Positions 48,697-60,783 of a DNA stretch of 64,000 nt are shown one piece after another (positions within the stretch are counted from its first letter, which is position 1; every line of letters starts with the position of its first letter). Where the stretch lies: NCBI GenBank assembly GCA_032988165.1, contig JANTQF010000067.1:1-64000 (forward strand). Reading direction: 5' to 3'. The stretch comes from Emmonsiellopsis sp. PD_33 (Eukaryota > Ascomycota > Eurotiomycetes > Onygenales > Ajellomycetaceae). The notes beneath the pieces were generated by a model, which saw only the letters and a list, made by a program, of their open reading frames with translations, was not told where the DNA came from and searched no databases. A program made the translations under genes and the position numbers.

Positions 48697-49599
48697 ATGC
48701 ATTCCCTCAAAGCTCTCCCCGTCGCCCTTCTCTCCATCCTTAGCATTGCTGCAGCGCAGCAAGCTTCACCATCATCCCCATCTCCAACTCCCTCCACAAC
48801 ATCAGAAATAGACCTCACCCCATCTGCCACTGCAGCTCTCGAGCCAGAGACGGTCCAGACGCAGCATAAGAAGCCACTGTACTATCTGCGTACCTGCACC
48901 GAGTTCGACGAGTCTCACAATGACCTTTGGGTGACGGCATGCCCTATTGGTGGCGGGAAGCATGATGTTGTTTTGTCCCCTTATAAGCATAAGGCCGTGA
49001 AGGGGTTCTTGGAAGACTCGCATCAGCAGTTTGCCCTCGACTGGGAGGAAGAATGGGGGATGTATATCAAGAAGAAGTGGAGCTATAGTATGTATTTTTC
49101 TTTTCTTCATGTTGTCTGTTTTCTTGTCGTTTTCTGGGGTTCTTGTTATGGAACTGTCCGTTGGAGTGGCTTTTTTGTGTGTTTCCTTGTATTGTTTCTG
49201 GTTTCTCCCCATTTCTTCCCATTTGCACGGCTATGATATATGCTAACGGAATGGGGTGTACTAGAATGGTGGCCAGTGCAAATCAATCCCGGAAGGGGCA
49301 CGAGAGGGTTCTGGATCAACGAGGAAGACAAGCTGATCTTTGGTGACGGCAAGGCCTATAGCTGGCTCGGTAAGTCGCACCCATTTCATCTCCATGTCTA
49401 TCGCGTTTTCATCAATTCTCTTCTCTGCTGCGATCGATGTATTTGCGGTTGCTAACCCCTGGTATTTCCTGCAGTCTGCTACTGGGCTCATGAAAAACCC
49501 CAGCTCTTCTATGCTCCCGATTTCGAGACCACGGCACCACTCAGCTGCACGAGAGTTGCTCTTGAGGTCGATTACGTGGACAAGGGCGGATATTACTAG
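48697..49599 (+). CDS. Small secreted protein of unknown function, four cysteines
   Basis: Exons 48697-49087, 49265-49369 and 49475-49599 give 206 residues. MHSLKALPVALLSILSIAAA is a clear signal peptide, with likely cleavage before QQ. Residues 22-50 are a Ser/Thr/Pro-rich spacer. The mature core is rich in Trp, Tyr and charged residues (LDWEEEWGMYIKKKW, RGFWINEEDKLIFGDGKAYS) and has four cysteines, near positions 67, 82, 167 and 190, enough for two disulfides. There is no transmembrane segment or GPI signal at the C-terminus (VDYVDKGGYY). I do not recognise a family. The protein may be an extracellular or wall component, but nothing in the sequence shows a reaction. All three exons are in frame with good splice sites. 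Confidence 0.75.
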
Positions 49600-51004
49600 A
49601 ATGGGGGATGATAGTTAAAGCGTGTGTTTTCTTCGTTCAACCGAGGCACGTTGTTGATTGTCGTCATTGTTTATCACATTGAAGGGGAGAGGGATATCCC
49701 TGGTTTTTGCTTTTGGGTTATCCATATGGAGCAGTGTCTACTGTTCGTTCTGTTCAATAGCATGGAATACTTCCCTAGTAAATCGATTTTAATTCGTGTG
49801 TTACAGCGGTCTCCAGAGTAGCAAGGGTGAATCCACCGATGGGTCAACTCCATCGGGATCGATAGAGATAACAAATGCGAATGACCACACCTTGACTATA
49901 GCAGCGCTCAGGCAGGTGTCTCGATCCTGACAGGCATAGAGAAGCAGGAAATGATGTCGGGATGCTGAAACTGGCACAACCAAGGAACGGCAGATTAAGT
50001 CATCGACACTGAGATTAACGTTGGCGGCAAACCATGGGCGGCTCGCGGGGAAACTTTGGAGACCAAACGCAATCTCTCGATCTCGCGAGCTTGATATAGA
50101 TCTCGTCTTGTGGATGATTGACGATAATCAAAATCGGCGGGGAATTGATATCAAAAGTCGATGAGGTGAGATGTGCAGCCAAAAATAAACACGGTCTAGC
50201 CCCTTTTAGCGGGAGGCTTGTAACATTCGTAACGATCTCCGTACGGTATGGTAAGCATGGTAACTCCGATCCAAGACATTCCGTCAACATTTTCCGACTT
50301 CAACCTCGACCTCATCCTCATCTTCTCGCCATCTCCCTCCCTCTCCCTCTCCCTCTCCCTCTCCCGCTCCGTCTCTCGTCGCTGCAGTTGTCGCTTTTTG
50401 TCGCTGCTCTCTCGTCTCTCGCTAAACACAATCTTCCCTTCTCGACTGTCTCTTCTCTCGCTCTGCTCAAGCTCGTACCCTGCCAACGAGTGCCAACCAA
50501 GTAGCGCCCGCCATTGCATATCTTTATTTACCTACCTACCTCCCTAGACAGCGTTGTTTTGGGCTGCACGTTTTGTTTGATTTCTCTCTCTTTTGGAAGA
50601 TATCGCCCCTTTTTTGGTATTACTTATTATTACCGATCCTTATTCAACCTTTCGACGGACTGGGGAGACGGACAAGAAGTACCTGATCGGTGTCTCACTC
50701 GCTGACATCGATTTTGCTGCCGCTCTTTGCAACCTCGATTTTATCCTCCGATTTTGGATTCGAAGCGCGCCTTGATCCTGTCACGATTTTGCTTGGGGAT
50801 ATCAACTAAATACAAGGACAACCAGGTTTCCAAGAAGTGAGACGGGCAAAGGGATTCCGGCTGCCGATTGACCGGCCACTTATTCGGATATCTATTTTTG
50901 GCGTCGGAGACTGAGCTTGTCAGCTCTTTCAGTACGCTCCGCTGCTCCTTTGAGCATAGCATACCGTTTCGAGTTTCAAGGAGAGTTCCATAGACGTCGT
51001 CAAT
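49600..51004. other. Intergenic region with CT-rich tract
   Basis: About 1.4 kb upstream of the next gene. It holds a tandem CTCTCC repeat at about 50336-50366 within a longer pyrimidine-rich block to 50480, suggesting promoter or a long leader. No ORF is convincing. Confidence 0.45.
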
Positions 51005-52001
51005 ATGCGGTCTCTCATATTCCTTTGCTCGATGCTCCTGCTGGTGTCGTTTGTACGAGCCTCGATTTGGGACATCCTTGAGGCCGCAGAGCCGGCTGCG
51101 TTGCTCAGACGGCAAGAAGAAGGTATGTTATAATAGTATATCTCTCTCTGGAGGTACTGAATGGGCAGAGAGTGCTAAGATATTGTCACACCTATGACAG
51201 ATGAACCCACGAAGACGGAAGATCCCAAGACTACCGATGCCCCAACTACTACAGCAGATGAAACCAATACAGACACAGAAACGATCACGGGAACTAATAC
51301 CAAAGAAACCGGAACGAACACAAACACAAAGGCGACCAAGACCTCCACAAAAACTAAAAGCATTGCTCCAAATGCACCCGCCGGTGGCATCCTAATGGTC
51401 ACCCCCTCTCCCAACTCCCCCGCAACCTACTACAAGATTGGCTACGACACCCCAACCTTCGCATGGAACTACACATCCCTCATCGCCACCCCCTCCGCTA
51501 TCGATGTCGTCGCATACTGTAGCAAAAACGACCACTACTATACTATCTCGGCGAATATGACCGTTGAGAAAACGGGGCGCGTGGAATGGGATACCAAGCT
51601 GAAGAAGACGGACGTGCCCCTGTTGACCGAGAAGTACACACTGATGGTATATGACTCGTCCACTGATCCGACTGATATCCCTGACCCGGGACACTTGGGG
51701 TCGTCGAATACGTTTACATTTGGCATGTATACGCCGCAGGATTATACACCACGGACTGGTGGGTTTTCTCCTCCTCTTTGCTTATTCTCCCGCCCTCCGC
51801 TCAAGTTCCCTCTCTTAAACTGTCAATTTCCGCTCGACTTTGTTGTGCTAACATACCTTTCTTGCAGACTTCCAATGCGCCACCTGCGGCGCAGCCATGT
51901 CTACTACAGATAAACAAGCCCTCAAATTCGTCTTCGGGATGGCTACGATCACCGTTCTTTCATTTACGTGGTTTGTTGCGGGGTTGGGGATATTTGCATG
52001 A
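51005..52001 (+). CDS. Membrane-anchored Thr-rich surface-type protein (DUF7137-like)
   Basis: Exons 51005-51122, 51201-51758 and 51868-52001 give 269 residues. The first exon encodes MRSLIFLCSMLLLVSFVRAS, a signal peptide that would be missed if only the large ORF were used. Residues about 40-95 are a Thr/Lys-rich stalk (TNTDTETITGTNTKETGTNT) likely to be O-glycosylated. A folded domain follows (PATYYKIGYDTPTFAWNYTS, EWDTKLKKTDVPLLTEKYTL), with N-glycosylation sequons NYT and NMT. Near the end is a CXXC pair (FQCATCGAAM) and then one membrane helix, FVFGMATITVLSFTWFVAGL. The topology is therefore extracellular or luminal domain with a C-terminal anchor. It resembles fungal proteins annotated DUF7137, a tentative match from memory. 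Function is unknown. Confidence 0.75.
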
Positions 52002-52898
52002 ATTATTATCTCCCACTTTTTTTTACTTTTTATTTACTCCGACCCTCCCTCTTTACTTCCCTCGAATATTGGAAAATAATTATCTTTAATAACCGTTTTG
52101 AACCCCCTCGCATATAATTGGTTCTGTTTTAGCGATGACTTTCGTTGTTGTTGTCGCCGTGGCTTTTGCATTTCATGATGTCCTGATCTTGTCTTCTGTT
52201 TAACCGGGAGGGCTTCTTCTTTTTTTTTTCTCTCTTTTTTTGAAGAAATGTTTTCGTGGAGTTTTTGGGATGTTACATTTTTTTTGGATTTAAACTGATT
52301 TGATTGATTGATTGAATTTTTGCGGTTTCTATTGAAGAAGGTGGCTTTGGCATAAAAAGCACGGCTTTATCGGTTGCATTCTGCATCTGCATAGGGGATG
52401 GGGATGGGGATGGGAGGGAAGCGATGGTAATGGTTTGTGAGTGAGTATTAGCTAGGTATTTTATTTAATAAATTGCCCAGGGAAAGGCGATTTTGGATAT
52501 GTGTATGACTTTCTTGGGCTGATTGATACTCAAAGTAGGCAGGATACCAACCAAACTAGAGTACCTCTCCCAATCTAATAAATAAATAAATAGCCAGCGA
52601 TGACATGTTTCATCAACAACCATATTCCATGCAGTGAGGCAAGGCGAGGCGAGGGTCTCGATGTGTGGATATTAATGGAGCATGCGTGACGCTGTGGCTC
52701 TTAAGAACTCTTTATGGCGCTGCCGCTTCCCCTCCCGTCCCGAATTGACGCCGCGAGGTTAGAACGAACTTGAGAGCCGGAAGGAGATAAAGGCCGTGAT
52801 GGATTTTGATACCCGCGTGTGGAGGGAGCCAGCCCATAAATGATAGTCCTCTATATATATATAGTGTAGCCAGCTAGATTGACGTTGCATGGTGCGTT

Positions 52899-52930
<32 letters not shown>

Positions 52931-53662
52931 AGTGGTGTTTAATTGACGTTCTGAGCCACTAATCCGATGAACGAACTGGCGTAGTTTGAATTTTGAAAGG
53001 CTGATATAAGTTAGTTATAGACTCAGAAAGTAGATGAGATGAGTATTGAGTCTGGGGTTCTTTTCCAAGGTCTGTCTGTGAATCTGGTCCGTTATGATTG
53101 ATATAGACATTATCGTTCGTCTCGATCGTTCGTCCGGTGTATCCAGCACCGGGAAGGGTTGTAAGTTGTAGGGTATGGAGTATGAAGCAATGCCTATCTA
53201 TCTCTTCACTGCGCAGGTACTGTTTTGTTATTTATTAGGTTTGGAGAGGAAGGGGAAAACACCCTTGGGGGGGACATTGGAGGACTTGGTTTCCAAGAAT
53301 GGAACGAATGGGTTAGAGTTGCGCTACCATATTCTCAGAGGTGTTTTGCAAATCTGGAGGCCGTTGTAGTTGAGTTGGTCTTAATGATGGAGGGTATAAG
53401 AATTGAGCTATGTATGAGGTAGATAGTGGTGGTACATAACACGACATGTAACCAACAAGGTTCTGCTACCCAAACAGTCCAATGAGAACATGAATAAGCA
53501 TTAATCTGAGTGTGAACAAATGTTGGATAAATACATACCTCTAAAAAGAGGCAACCCCGTGGGATATATACATAAGAAGATATATACAACCTCCGCCTCC
53601 AATTCCAATCCCAATCCCAATCCTCCCTTGCTCCATCCAATGGCAACATCAGTCACTGAAAC
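52002..53662. other. Convergent intergenic region with microsatellites
   Basis: About 1.7 kb. It contains a TA run at about 52851-52861 and an AG dinucleotide repeat at 52899-52927. No gene recognised. Confidence 0.4.
52899..52927 (+). repeat. (AG)n microsatellite
   Basis: About 14.5 uninterrupted AG units in non-coding DNA. Read directly. Confidence 0.95.
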
Positions 53663-55148
53663 CTACGCGGCCCCATTAGCATTCGCACCAACAGTCCCAT
53701 TCCCATTAACAACCAATAACGGCACAGCCTGCACGCCCTTCTCCCTCCCCAGCTCCGTCTCCCCCTTAAACATCCCGTCCCTCATCCAGTTCACTAACTT
53801 CGCACACTGCGGATCCACATATTTCATCCAGAAATGCGCAATGGTATACAACAGCGCATAAAATGCCGGAATGGCGAATAGAAACGTGCCCCGCCCAGCG
53901 GCCTTCAACTGGATGAAATTCCCCTGCTCGTCGACCAAGCTGTCGCCCTTGAAATTTGCCGCGCTCTCGCCGTACACCATCCAGACGAGCACGGAGCGGA
54001 TCAGCGTGTCGTGTAGTAGGTAGACGGGGAACGAGACGCGGCCGAGGAAGTTGAATAAGGGGAGGGTGAGGATTTTGCGCGCGGTGCGCGAGAAGAAAAT
54101 TCCTGTCATGAGGATCGTGCCGCCGAGGTTTACCCAGTAGCGGCCGATGAATTTTTCGGCGCTGCCCGGGGTCAGGGCGAGCATGATTTTGCGCATTGTG
54201 AAGGACCAGGTCATCCAGTCGTGGTTGTCTTGGGGGAAGGAGCAGATTATGAGGCCCATCAGGACAAGGAGGGCGGGGAGCGGTCTGGGAAGGGTGGATG
54301 TCGCGCGGGAGCCGAAAGATGCTTGTAGTTGGGCGAGGAGGATGCCGGAGTTGATGTTTATGCCGACGATGTCTGGGTGGCACTGTTAGATGGGGAGGGA
54401 GTTGGAAAGGGGGAGAACAAAGGGGAACAACGTACAATCGCTCGTACACCAAGCAAAGATATATAAAGACAGCACAACGGCTACTCTCCACCGAGACTTC
54501 ACCAACGTCGTCGCCAACAGCGTCAGATAAATCCTCATCGAGCCCGTGAGGAAATACACAATCGTCCAATGCACGGGATCATACGTCGGCGACCCGCTAT
54601 TCCAAAAGAACGTCAGATTATTCCCCAGCCCTTTCAACGCCTCCCACGCCGTCGGGCCCTGCTCCCTTGTCACCATCCGCACCCATGGCGAATCCGCCCG
54701 CCGCGCCATGTTGAAGAGTCCCAATTGACAAAACGACCAGGCGACGATTGCGGCAATATCTGTGGGGAAAAGGAGGCGGCCGGACCGGGTGAAGGTGGAT
54801 CTGGCCAGGTTGGTCAGGGCCGTTTCGGTGTTTCCAGCTTGAGAATTTTTGATGGGGTTGATGGAGTTTACGCAGCCGGTAACGAGGAAGAAGATGCAGA
54901 CGGCAGCGCGGCCGCCGACACAAAGGCGGAGGATGGGCAGTTGGAAGAGGAGCGGCCAGCCTTCCTTGGAGGTTGAGGGGGAGTGCAGGTAGGGGGCGAA
55001 GGCCGTGCAGATGTGGCCGGTCACGACGATGAAGGAGGCGATGCCGCGGAGGCCCTGGGGTGGTGTCAATTGAGGCCATTGTATAACGGGGTGTGTTAAT
55101 TTAACTCACATCGATCCAGTTATCGTCACGCTTCCTCGGAGGAGGCAT
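53663..55148 (-). CDS. Acyltransferase-3 family integral membrane protein
   Basis: Exons 55148-55110, 55054-54436 and 54372-53663 give 455 residues. The 13-codon first exon MPPPRKRDDNWID joins GLRGIASFIVVTGHICTAFA, which contains the family's signature (D)GLRG-A...V-GH start. About ten hydrophobic segments follow, among them VCIFFLVTGCVNSI, LSLYIFAWCTS, LLVLMGLIICSF, VSFPVYLLHDTLIRSVLVWM and FLFAIPAFYALLYTIAHFWM. The family transfers acyl groups across or within membranes to small molecules or glycans; fungal paralogues are many and mostly uncharacterised. Substrate is unknown. The acceptor of exon 3 (CACCCAG) was chosen because it alone keeps frame. No neighbour suggests a biosynthetic cluster. 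Confidence 0.85.
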
Positions 55149-56478
55149 GGCTAATTGATTGCTGCGATATTGGTACAATTGGACCAGGATAATTTCTTTT
55201 TATGCCAGACCGAGCATAAAAATGACGAAATAATGAAGGAAATAAAAAAATACGAATGAAACCACACGAGAGGAAAAAGTTCGTAGGCAGCTCTTATCTC
55301 ATAATTATGTGCTCGGGGAAAAAAAGAAAAAAATGTGGTATATATAAACGAAGAGATAATAACGAAGGATAGGATGAAACCTCAACTCCCGCGCCTCTCA
55401 AGACTCAAGGGAGAAAGAATATTATGATTTAAGGACGGGCAAAATCACCCAAACACCAAAAGCGTGTGAACGAGTGTGGAGTTCGACCAGCGCAGAAAAG
55501 AGACGCAGAGAACAACCAAGCCGGGTATCACTGCTCCATGTCCCCGGGTTGAAAAACGAAAGCAGTTTCGACGACGTGAGCGGAGTCCCTAGAAGAATTG
55601 AAGAGAGGAAGAAGAAGAAGAAGCCAGCGAGCGGGAGGAGAACCCCGACCGTTCGACTCCTCGCCCGGCCCAAGGGCCAAAGGGCCTCCGGGCCCCTCCA
55701 TGTCTCCCCTTCCGCTGAGGCTCTGAGCCAGTGAGCCCCTATCCACAACCGCGCCGTCCATAGATTGGTTGCCAACGGATGGCGCATCCATGTGAGCTCG
55801 GCACACGCGATTCTCGGCGGTAATAACTTAATCTCGGTGCAGAATCTGTCATTGGCTGTGCGTGTGGATTTGCCAAGGGGCTATCCAGAGTTTTTGGAGC
55901 CGGGGAACCAGTTAGCACAGCACGCAAGGGGCGCGAAGCGGCGTATTGCGGGCTGAGGGCTGTCTGAGTGCTGGGCGGGTGAGGTTGGCGTGTCTCAGCC
56001 CGGAGATGTTTGTTACTATTAATTTGTTAGCGATGTCTGGGGGTGGTGCTATCACTGCCATGTGGTTGGCGGGTGCTGGGATGGGGTGGCAAGGAGAGGT
56101 GTGAATGCAATAGATACGGCGTCTTCATGATCATTCTTGTTGCTAGCTGGATGCTCCATATTTCCCTGACTGATGTATGCTGGATGTGTGCTTCTTGATG
56201 CTGAGGATGAGGAAGAGAAATGGATTCTGACGGGAGGAGGTTGCCCCGATGGATGCAGAGTGGTCATGTGATATTGATCCTTCAGAGACGACAGGGTGAT
56301 ATCGAATAAATATAGTATGATTTGAATCGATACTTGTATGCAGGAATGTGATTCTAAAACTAGGTAGGTATATATATCTCCATTGATTGCTTCTCTCCTA
56401 TCAAATCGTCTTTCTTTCCCCCTCCAACCTCACCCCTAGAAGCCCTGCTCCCAACGCCTCCACAGGATCTATATATCC
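55149..56478. other. Intergenic region, acyltransferase upstream / UFE1 downstream
   Basis: About 1.3 kb. The part 55540-55740 is GC-rich with AAGGGCCAAAGGGCC-like words. No supported gene or RNA. Confidence 0.35.
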
Positions 56479-57929
56479 TCAGAATATCGCATCCCAAATA
56501 ATCAGCGACGTACACAATCCCACTGTCCCCCAAAATACCGCTTGGGCCGTACTCCTCCGCTCTGCCGCCCTCTTGAGCTCTTTATTACCCTGTCCCACAT
56601 TCGTCTCCGTGCCCAGCACGTCCGTTACGAGCTGGTTGATGTGATCCTCCTGCGTGGAGAGGTGCGAGACGAGAGTCTGTTGTAGGGAAGATATTTCGAG
56701 GAGGGATTTTTCGGCGTTCCTAGGTTGGGTTTTGTTAGCAAGTGGCCAACATATGAGGTTGCCTCGTATAGATAGGAAACTGGAGGGGGCGGGGGTACAA
56801 CATACTGCACCTTGCCCAACGTATCCTCATAATGCTTCAACAATCCATCATTCTCCTGCGCAAACAGCTGCAGCTGCTCCGGCGACAGCTTGGACTCAAT
56901 CTCCGCCACCTCCTTTTCATCCATCAAGTCACCACGACCACTCATCATCGCCTCCTCCCCACCAGCACCAGCACCAGCACCAGCACCAGCACCAGCACCA
57001 AGACCGCGACCCATCACCTCCTCCCCCCCATAACCACCAACCCCACCCCCCCGCCCCGCCCCCATCTTATACAACACACTCTTCTCCTTCTCCTTCACCC
57101 TCTCAATCCTCTTCTCCACCATCCCCCTCTGCACCTCCGCCACCCCCTCCAACCCCCTCCTTAACCACCACAGCACATTCTCCCGCACCGTCTTCAACAT
57201 GCGCTCCGTCTCCTCCAACATTTCCTGCTCCTCACTCCTCCCCCCTTTACCCTCCTGTGTCTGTGCATCTTGATCCCCCCCAGCCCACCGCCACAACGCC
57301 CCAGCAACCCTCCCGTGCCCAAAGCGTTTGCGGAATAGGCTAGCTTGCGTCTCCTGCCGGAGCGTCTCGGCGGTGGCGAGGTTTGTTATTGAGCTGGAGA
57401 GGTTGTGGAGGAGGGAGGAGGTGGAGGTGTCGATTGCGTCGCGGTCGGTGTCGGTTAGGTGGGTTGGTGATTGAGGGTGGGTGGTGGTGGTGGTGGAGGA
57501 TTGGCGGCGGAGGGAGGGGCCGGCGCGCGGGTTGTGTGATTGGGCGGTTGATTGGGGATGGGGTTGTGAAGGATTTAGAGAGAGGTAGGACTGGCGGATG
57601 GATTGGAGGTAGGTTAGGAGGGAGGTTATGTGGGTGTTCTGTTTTTTATTTTTTTTGAGCTGGTTAGTTGGGGATGGTAATTGTAGAGGGATCGATGGGG
57701 AATGGTCTGCGTGAGGCCCGTTTTCCCCTCCCTTGTAGGAAACACATACAATCCTATATGCCTCCTTCAGAAACTCATCTACCACCTGCGTCTGCGTATC
57801 CGTCTGCTTCTCCCCCTCCGATCCGCCCTCAACCTTTGTTGTGATGTCCCTCCGCTCCCCTCTCTGGGGAATCGTCGGGGCGCCGTGGGATTTGAGCAGG
57901 TCATTGACGAGCGGTGTGATGTCAGCCAT
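56479..57929 (-). CDS. ufe1: ER Qa-SNARE Ufe1 / syntaxin-18
   Basis: Tail-anchored t-SNARE of the endoplasmic reticulum for retrograde Golgi-to-ER fusion. Exons 57929-57750, 57638-56806 and 56719-56479 give 417 residues. The start MADITPLVNDLLKSHGAPTI and DEFLKEAYRI-NTHITSLLTYL match the syntaxin-18 N-terminal domain. A variable, basic and proline-rich linker follows, including a Gly-Ala repeat (GAGAGAGAGAGAG) coded by a tandem hexamer. The SNARE helix is split by the last intron: SPEQLQLFAQENDGLLKHYE, then LLEISSLQQTLVSHLSTQED and HINQLVTDVLGTETNVGQGN, and it ends in the membrane anchor AVFWGTVGLCTSLIIWDAIF. The last exon is essential and would be missed by taking the large ORF alone. Confidence 0.92.
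56961..57001. repeat. Tandem CAGCAC-type hexamer repeat within UFE1
   Basis: About seven copies of a hexamer (plus strand ACCAGC/CAGCAC register), coding for alternating Gly and Ala in the Ufe1 linker. Repeat length is a multiple of six, so changes keep the frame. Confidence 0.9.
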
Positions 57930-58893
57930 TGTTATTGTTATTGCTGTTTCATTCTTCTTGCTTGGGAGGAGCCAACAAGTACGGCTGCGTGTGTATTTTG
58001 AGAGCGTAGGTATTTGTTGAACATTGACGTTGTAGATCAGCTTCGATGGTTGGCTGCGCTTCTGGCTACTGTGGCCTGACGGAGGGAGTATGGGGAAGCT
58101 GCTTAGTCATGGCATCGGGAATAGGGGCACCAGGGACAGCAAGAATTAAATTAATTAAGGGGTACTGGAAGGATAAGATAGGAAGATAGATTGATAGATT
58201 AATTGTTTCCGGAATAGTTAAGTGGGCTTAAATACAATCTCGCCATTTCGGCAATGAAGATCCATCACTCCACACTACTTTACACAGCTAGTATTCATCG
58301 GCATCCCACCATACATTACAAGCAAAAGGTTTGGTCCAAGACCAGAGCATTTTCAACCCATTGCGCTCCTTGAAACTCCTACAACAATGGAGAGAAATGT
58401 TCAGTTACCGTATTCAAGCAAAGGAGAAAAGGGAAACGGCTTTTAAGGACCCATGAAGGAAAAAGGAGAAGAAATAGTAAAAATGGAAGAAGAGAAATGG
58501 CTAAGCCCAAAGAAAAGCATATATATGTATAATCTAGTTAGTCATAAATAAACGGAGTAGAGGGGAAACAAAATTAAGGGCGACCTTTGCCGAGTAACTT
58601 CTTTTTGCTTACTTGCTCATCCCCTGGTATTAAGGGTAACAGAAACACATTCCAGAAACACCACATGCTGAGGGATTGGGAGTTGGATCAGAAAAGCCAG
58701 GATAGTAAAGTAGAGTAATGAACAAAAATCAGCTGTGCAGAAAATGGGAAACAGATATCAATAGGTATAATGTAGGTGTAATAGATGGAGATAGACATTG
58801 CTACAAATTAGAGCTCAGATAGTACCGACGTGGATATAGATTAGCAGCATGGATCGGAGGCGGAAGCCAGAGGGTAAGGATTAGAGACAATGA
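57930..58893. other. UFE1 upstream region and NoxR 3' region
   Basis: About 960 bases, AT-rich in the centre (58140-58240 and 58440-58560). No gene recognised. Confidence 0.35.
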
Positions 58894-60783
58894 TCATTGC
58901 TCTTGTGCCCAAATCTACGAGAGAGTTACGGTTAGCAAATAAATCTACGAGAAAGCATCCGCAATGCGAACATACCTCAATCTTCCCCATGTCAAGCCCA
59001 TCCTTCCTCGCCTCTTGCTTGGCCGACGAAAGCAGCATATCAAGATCGTCCTGGTCGCCCATCGTCACCATATCACCATCATCCTGCATCTGTAACTTTA
59101 ACCGCTTCCTAAATCCAAACTTTTCCCGAATTTTCGATTCAAACTCATTGTACGCGACGTTCGAGCTGATCATGATAAAGCGGACATCATTGCTGGCGTG
59201 CACTTTTACCCGCATCTTGCGTATATCTGGTCGTCGTGAAGTTTGACGTCGTTGTGGACGGGGTGGGGGTGCGCCAATCATCTCAAATTCTCCATCCTCA
59301 GCCGAGTCATCTTCGTAGGTGTCAGAAACATAATCCGCATCGTCCATGTATCGGGGTTGTTGCCGTTGTCGCCGGCTGCCACCTCCAGCATTCCTCGTTG
59401 AAGGCCGGGTATTAGCACCACTATACATATCGTAGACTTCATCTGGATATTCATCTTCTGACACCGGAGCAAAATTTGAATCATGTTGGCGTCTCGTCGT
59501 TTCCCGGTAAAGAGGGCGCCCGTTCTGATCTCTTCGCGCAGTAGAGTACTGCCTGGAGGGTGGTCCACGGGGTTCTGAAGCGGTTCGAACGGTTCCAATT
59601 CTTGGCCTCTCCATCTGCTTATTCTGATACCCCACAAGTCCAGGATCACTGCTACCGGCCATCTGCCCTGTTCTATCCAAGTCTAGCATTGCTGGGCGAG
59701 CACCGCGTCCAGAGCCCGATCGCCCGGGCACACTGGCATTACTGGGAGAACTGCTGTTACCAACGGATAGTTTCTCTGTTTCGGGCGGTGGAGTTGGTGG
59801 GAACATATTTCGGCTGATGGGTGGTTCTGATTGCTGTCTTCCTCCCCGGCTGGTCAGGCCCTTCTGGACCAGGTTGGATGCAGCGAACGATATAGAATCG
59901 GGCGGTCGATCGTCTTTTGATTTGTCGGTGGCAGTGCGTTTGATCTCGGATCCCTGGAAACCAGTGAAGGCATTGGTGCGATCAGAAGCTGCCACCAGTC
60001 GGGCCTTGCCGAGATACTCCTTCGTCTTTAAATTCTTGACCTTTGCTTCACTTGGTCTGTATACAATTCCAACGGGGATGGAAAATACAGTATAGCCCTG
60101 TTGCAAGTTAGTGAGCGATTAAGCATGTGTTTTGCGTCGTAACCTACCTCTGCATTTTCCTTGATCGCTTCATCGATAACATCATGGTCCGGTTTGATCT
60201 TTTCTTTCGAAGCATAGTCCAGATCTTGCATGCCCGCCTCCGCTTGCTGGAGATATATGTAACATAGCCCCCGATTAAACAGCACTTCGCATGAGAATAA
60301 CTGAAACTTTAGGCCCAGCTGGTCATAGTCGATCGAGGTATTACCTCTTAGGTATAACAGTGTATCGTTGAAATTCGCGAGGGCTTCCTCAAAATCGCCC
60401 ACGAGGAAGTTGGAGACACCTTGTTGGAAATACGCGACAGCAAAATACCGATCGAGGGCGACAGCTCGTTGGTAACATTCGACCTATACATATCGAATTA
60501 ATATAACGGCTTTGAGTTTGACAGGTGTCAGACATACCGCCCGGAAATGCTCGCCCAGCGTCGCATAGATGACACCGCAGTTGAAGAGGATTTTGGATGT
60601 ATCCGCAATATTATTGAAGACCTTTAGGGCTTCTTCGAACTCATTATTATCGTAATGCGCAAGAGCTTGAACCCATGTTTCGATCTCCTATTTGGCGCAA
60701 GGGAAAGGAGGGTATCAGCACAAAGAACGTTATACAGATGCAGCTGCAATTTTTAAGATAATTCCTACCTGCTTTAGAGACAT
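58894..60783 (-). CDS. noxR: NADPH oxidase regulator NoxR (p67phox-like)
   Basis: Cytosolic activator of fungal NADPH oxidases NoxA/NoxB, working with Rac and the Bem1/Cdc24 polarity proteins. Five exons in transcription order: 60783-60769, 60687-60538, 60483-60148, 60097-58976 and 58914-58894, giving 547 residues. The first exon is just MSLKQ and the last is IWAQEQ plus stop. N-terminal TPR repeats include EIETWVQALAHYDNNEFEEA, KILFNCGVIYATLGEHFRA and VEVLFN-like RGLCYIYLQQAEAGMQDLDY. An activation-type segment follows TVFSIPVGIVYRPSEAKVKN. The middle is disordered with PPTPPPE. A C-terminal PB1 domain runs from MRVKVHASNDVRFIMISSNV to DQDDLDMLLSSAKQ. No SH3 domain is present, as usual for fungal NoxR. 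The upstream non-coding region is 1.86 kb. Confidence 0.94.
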
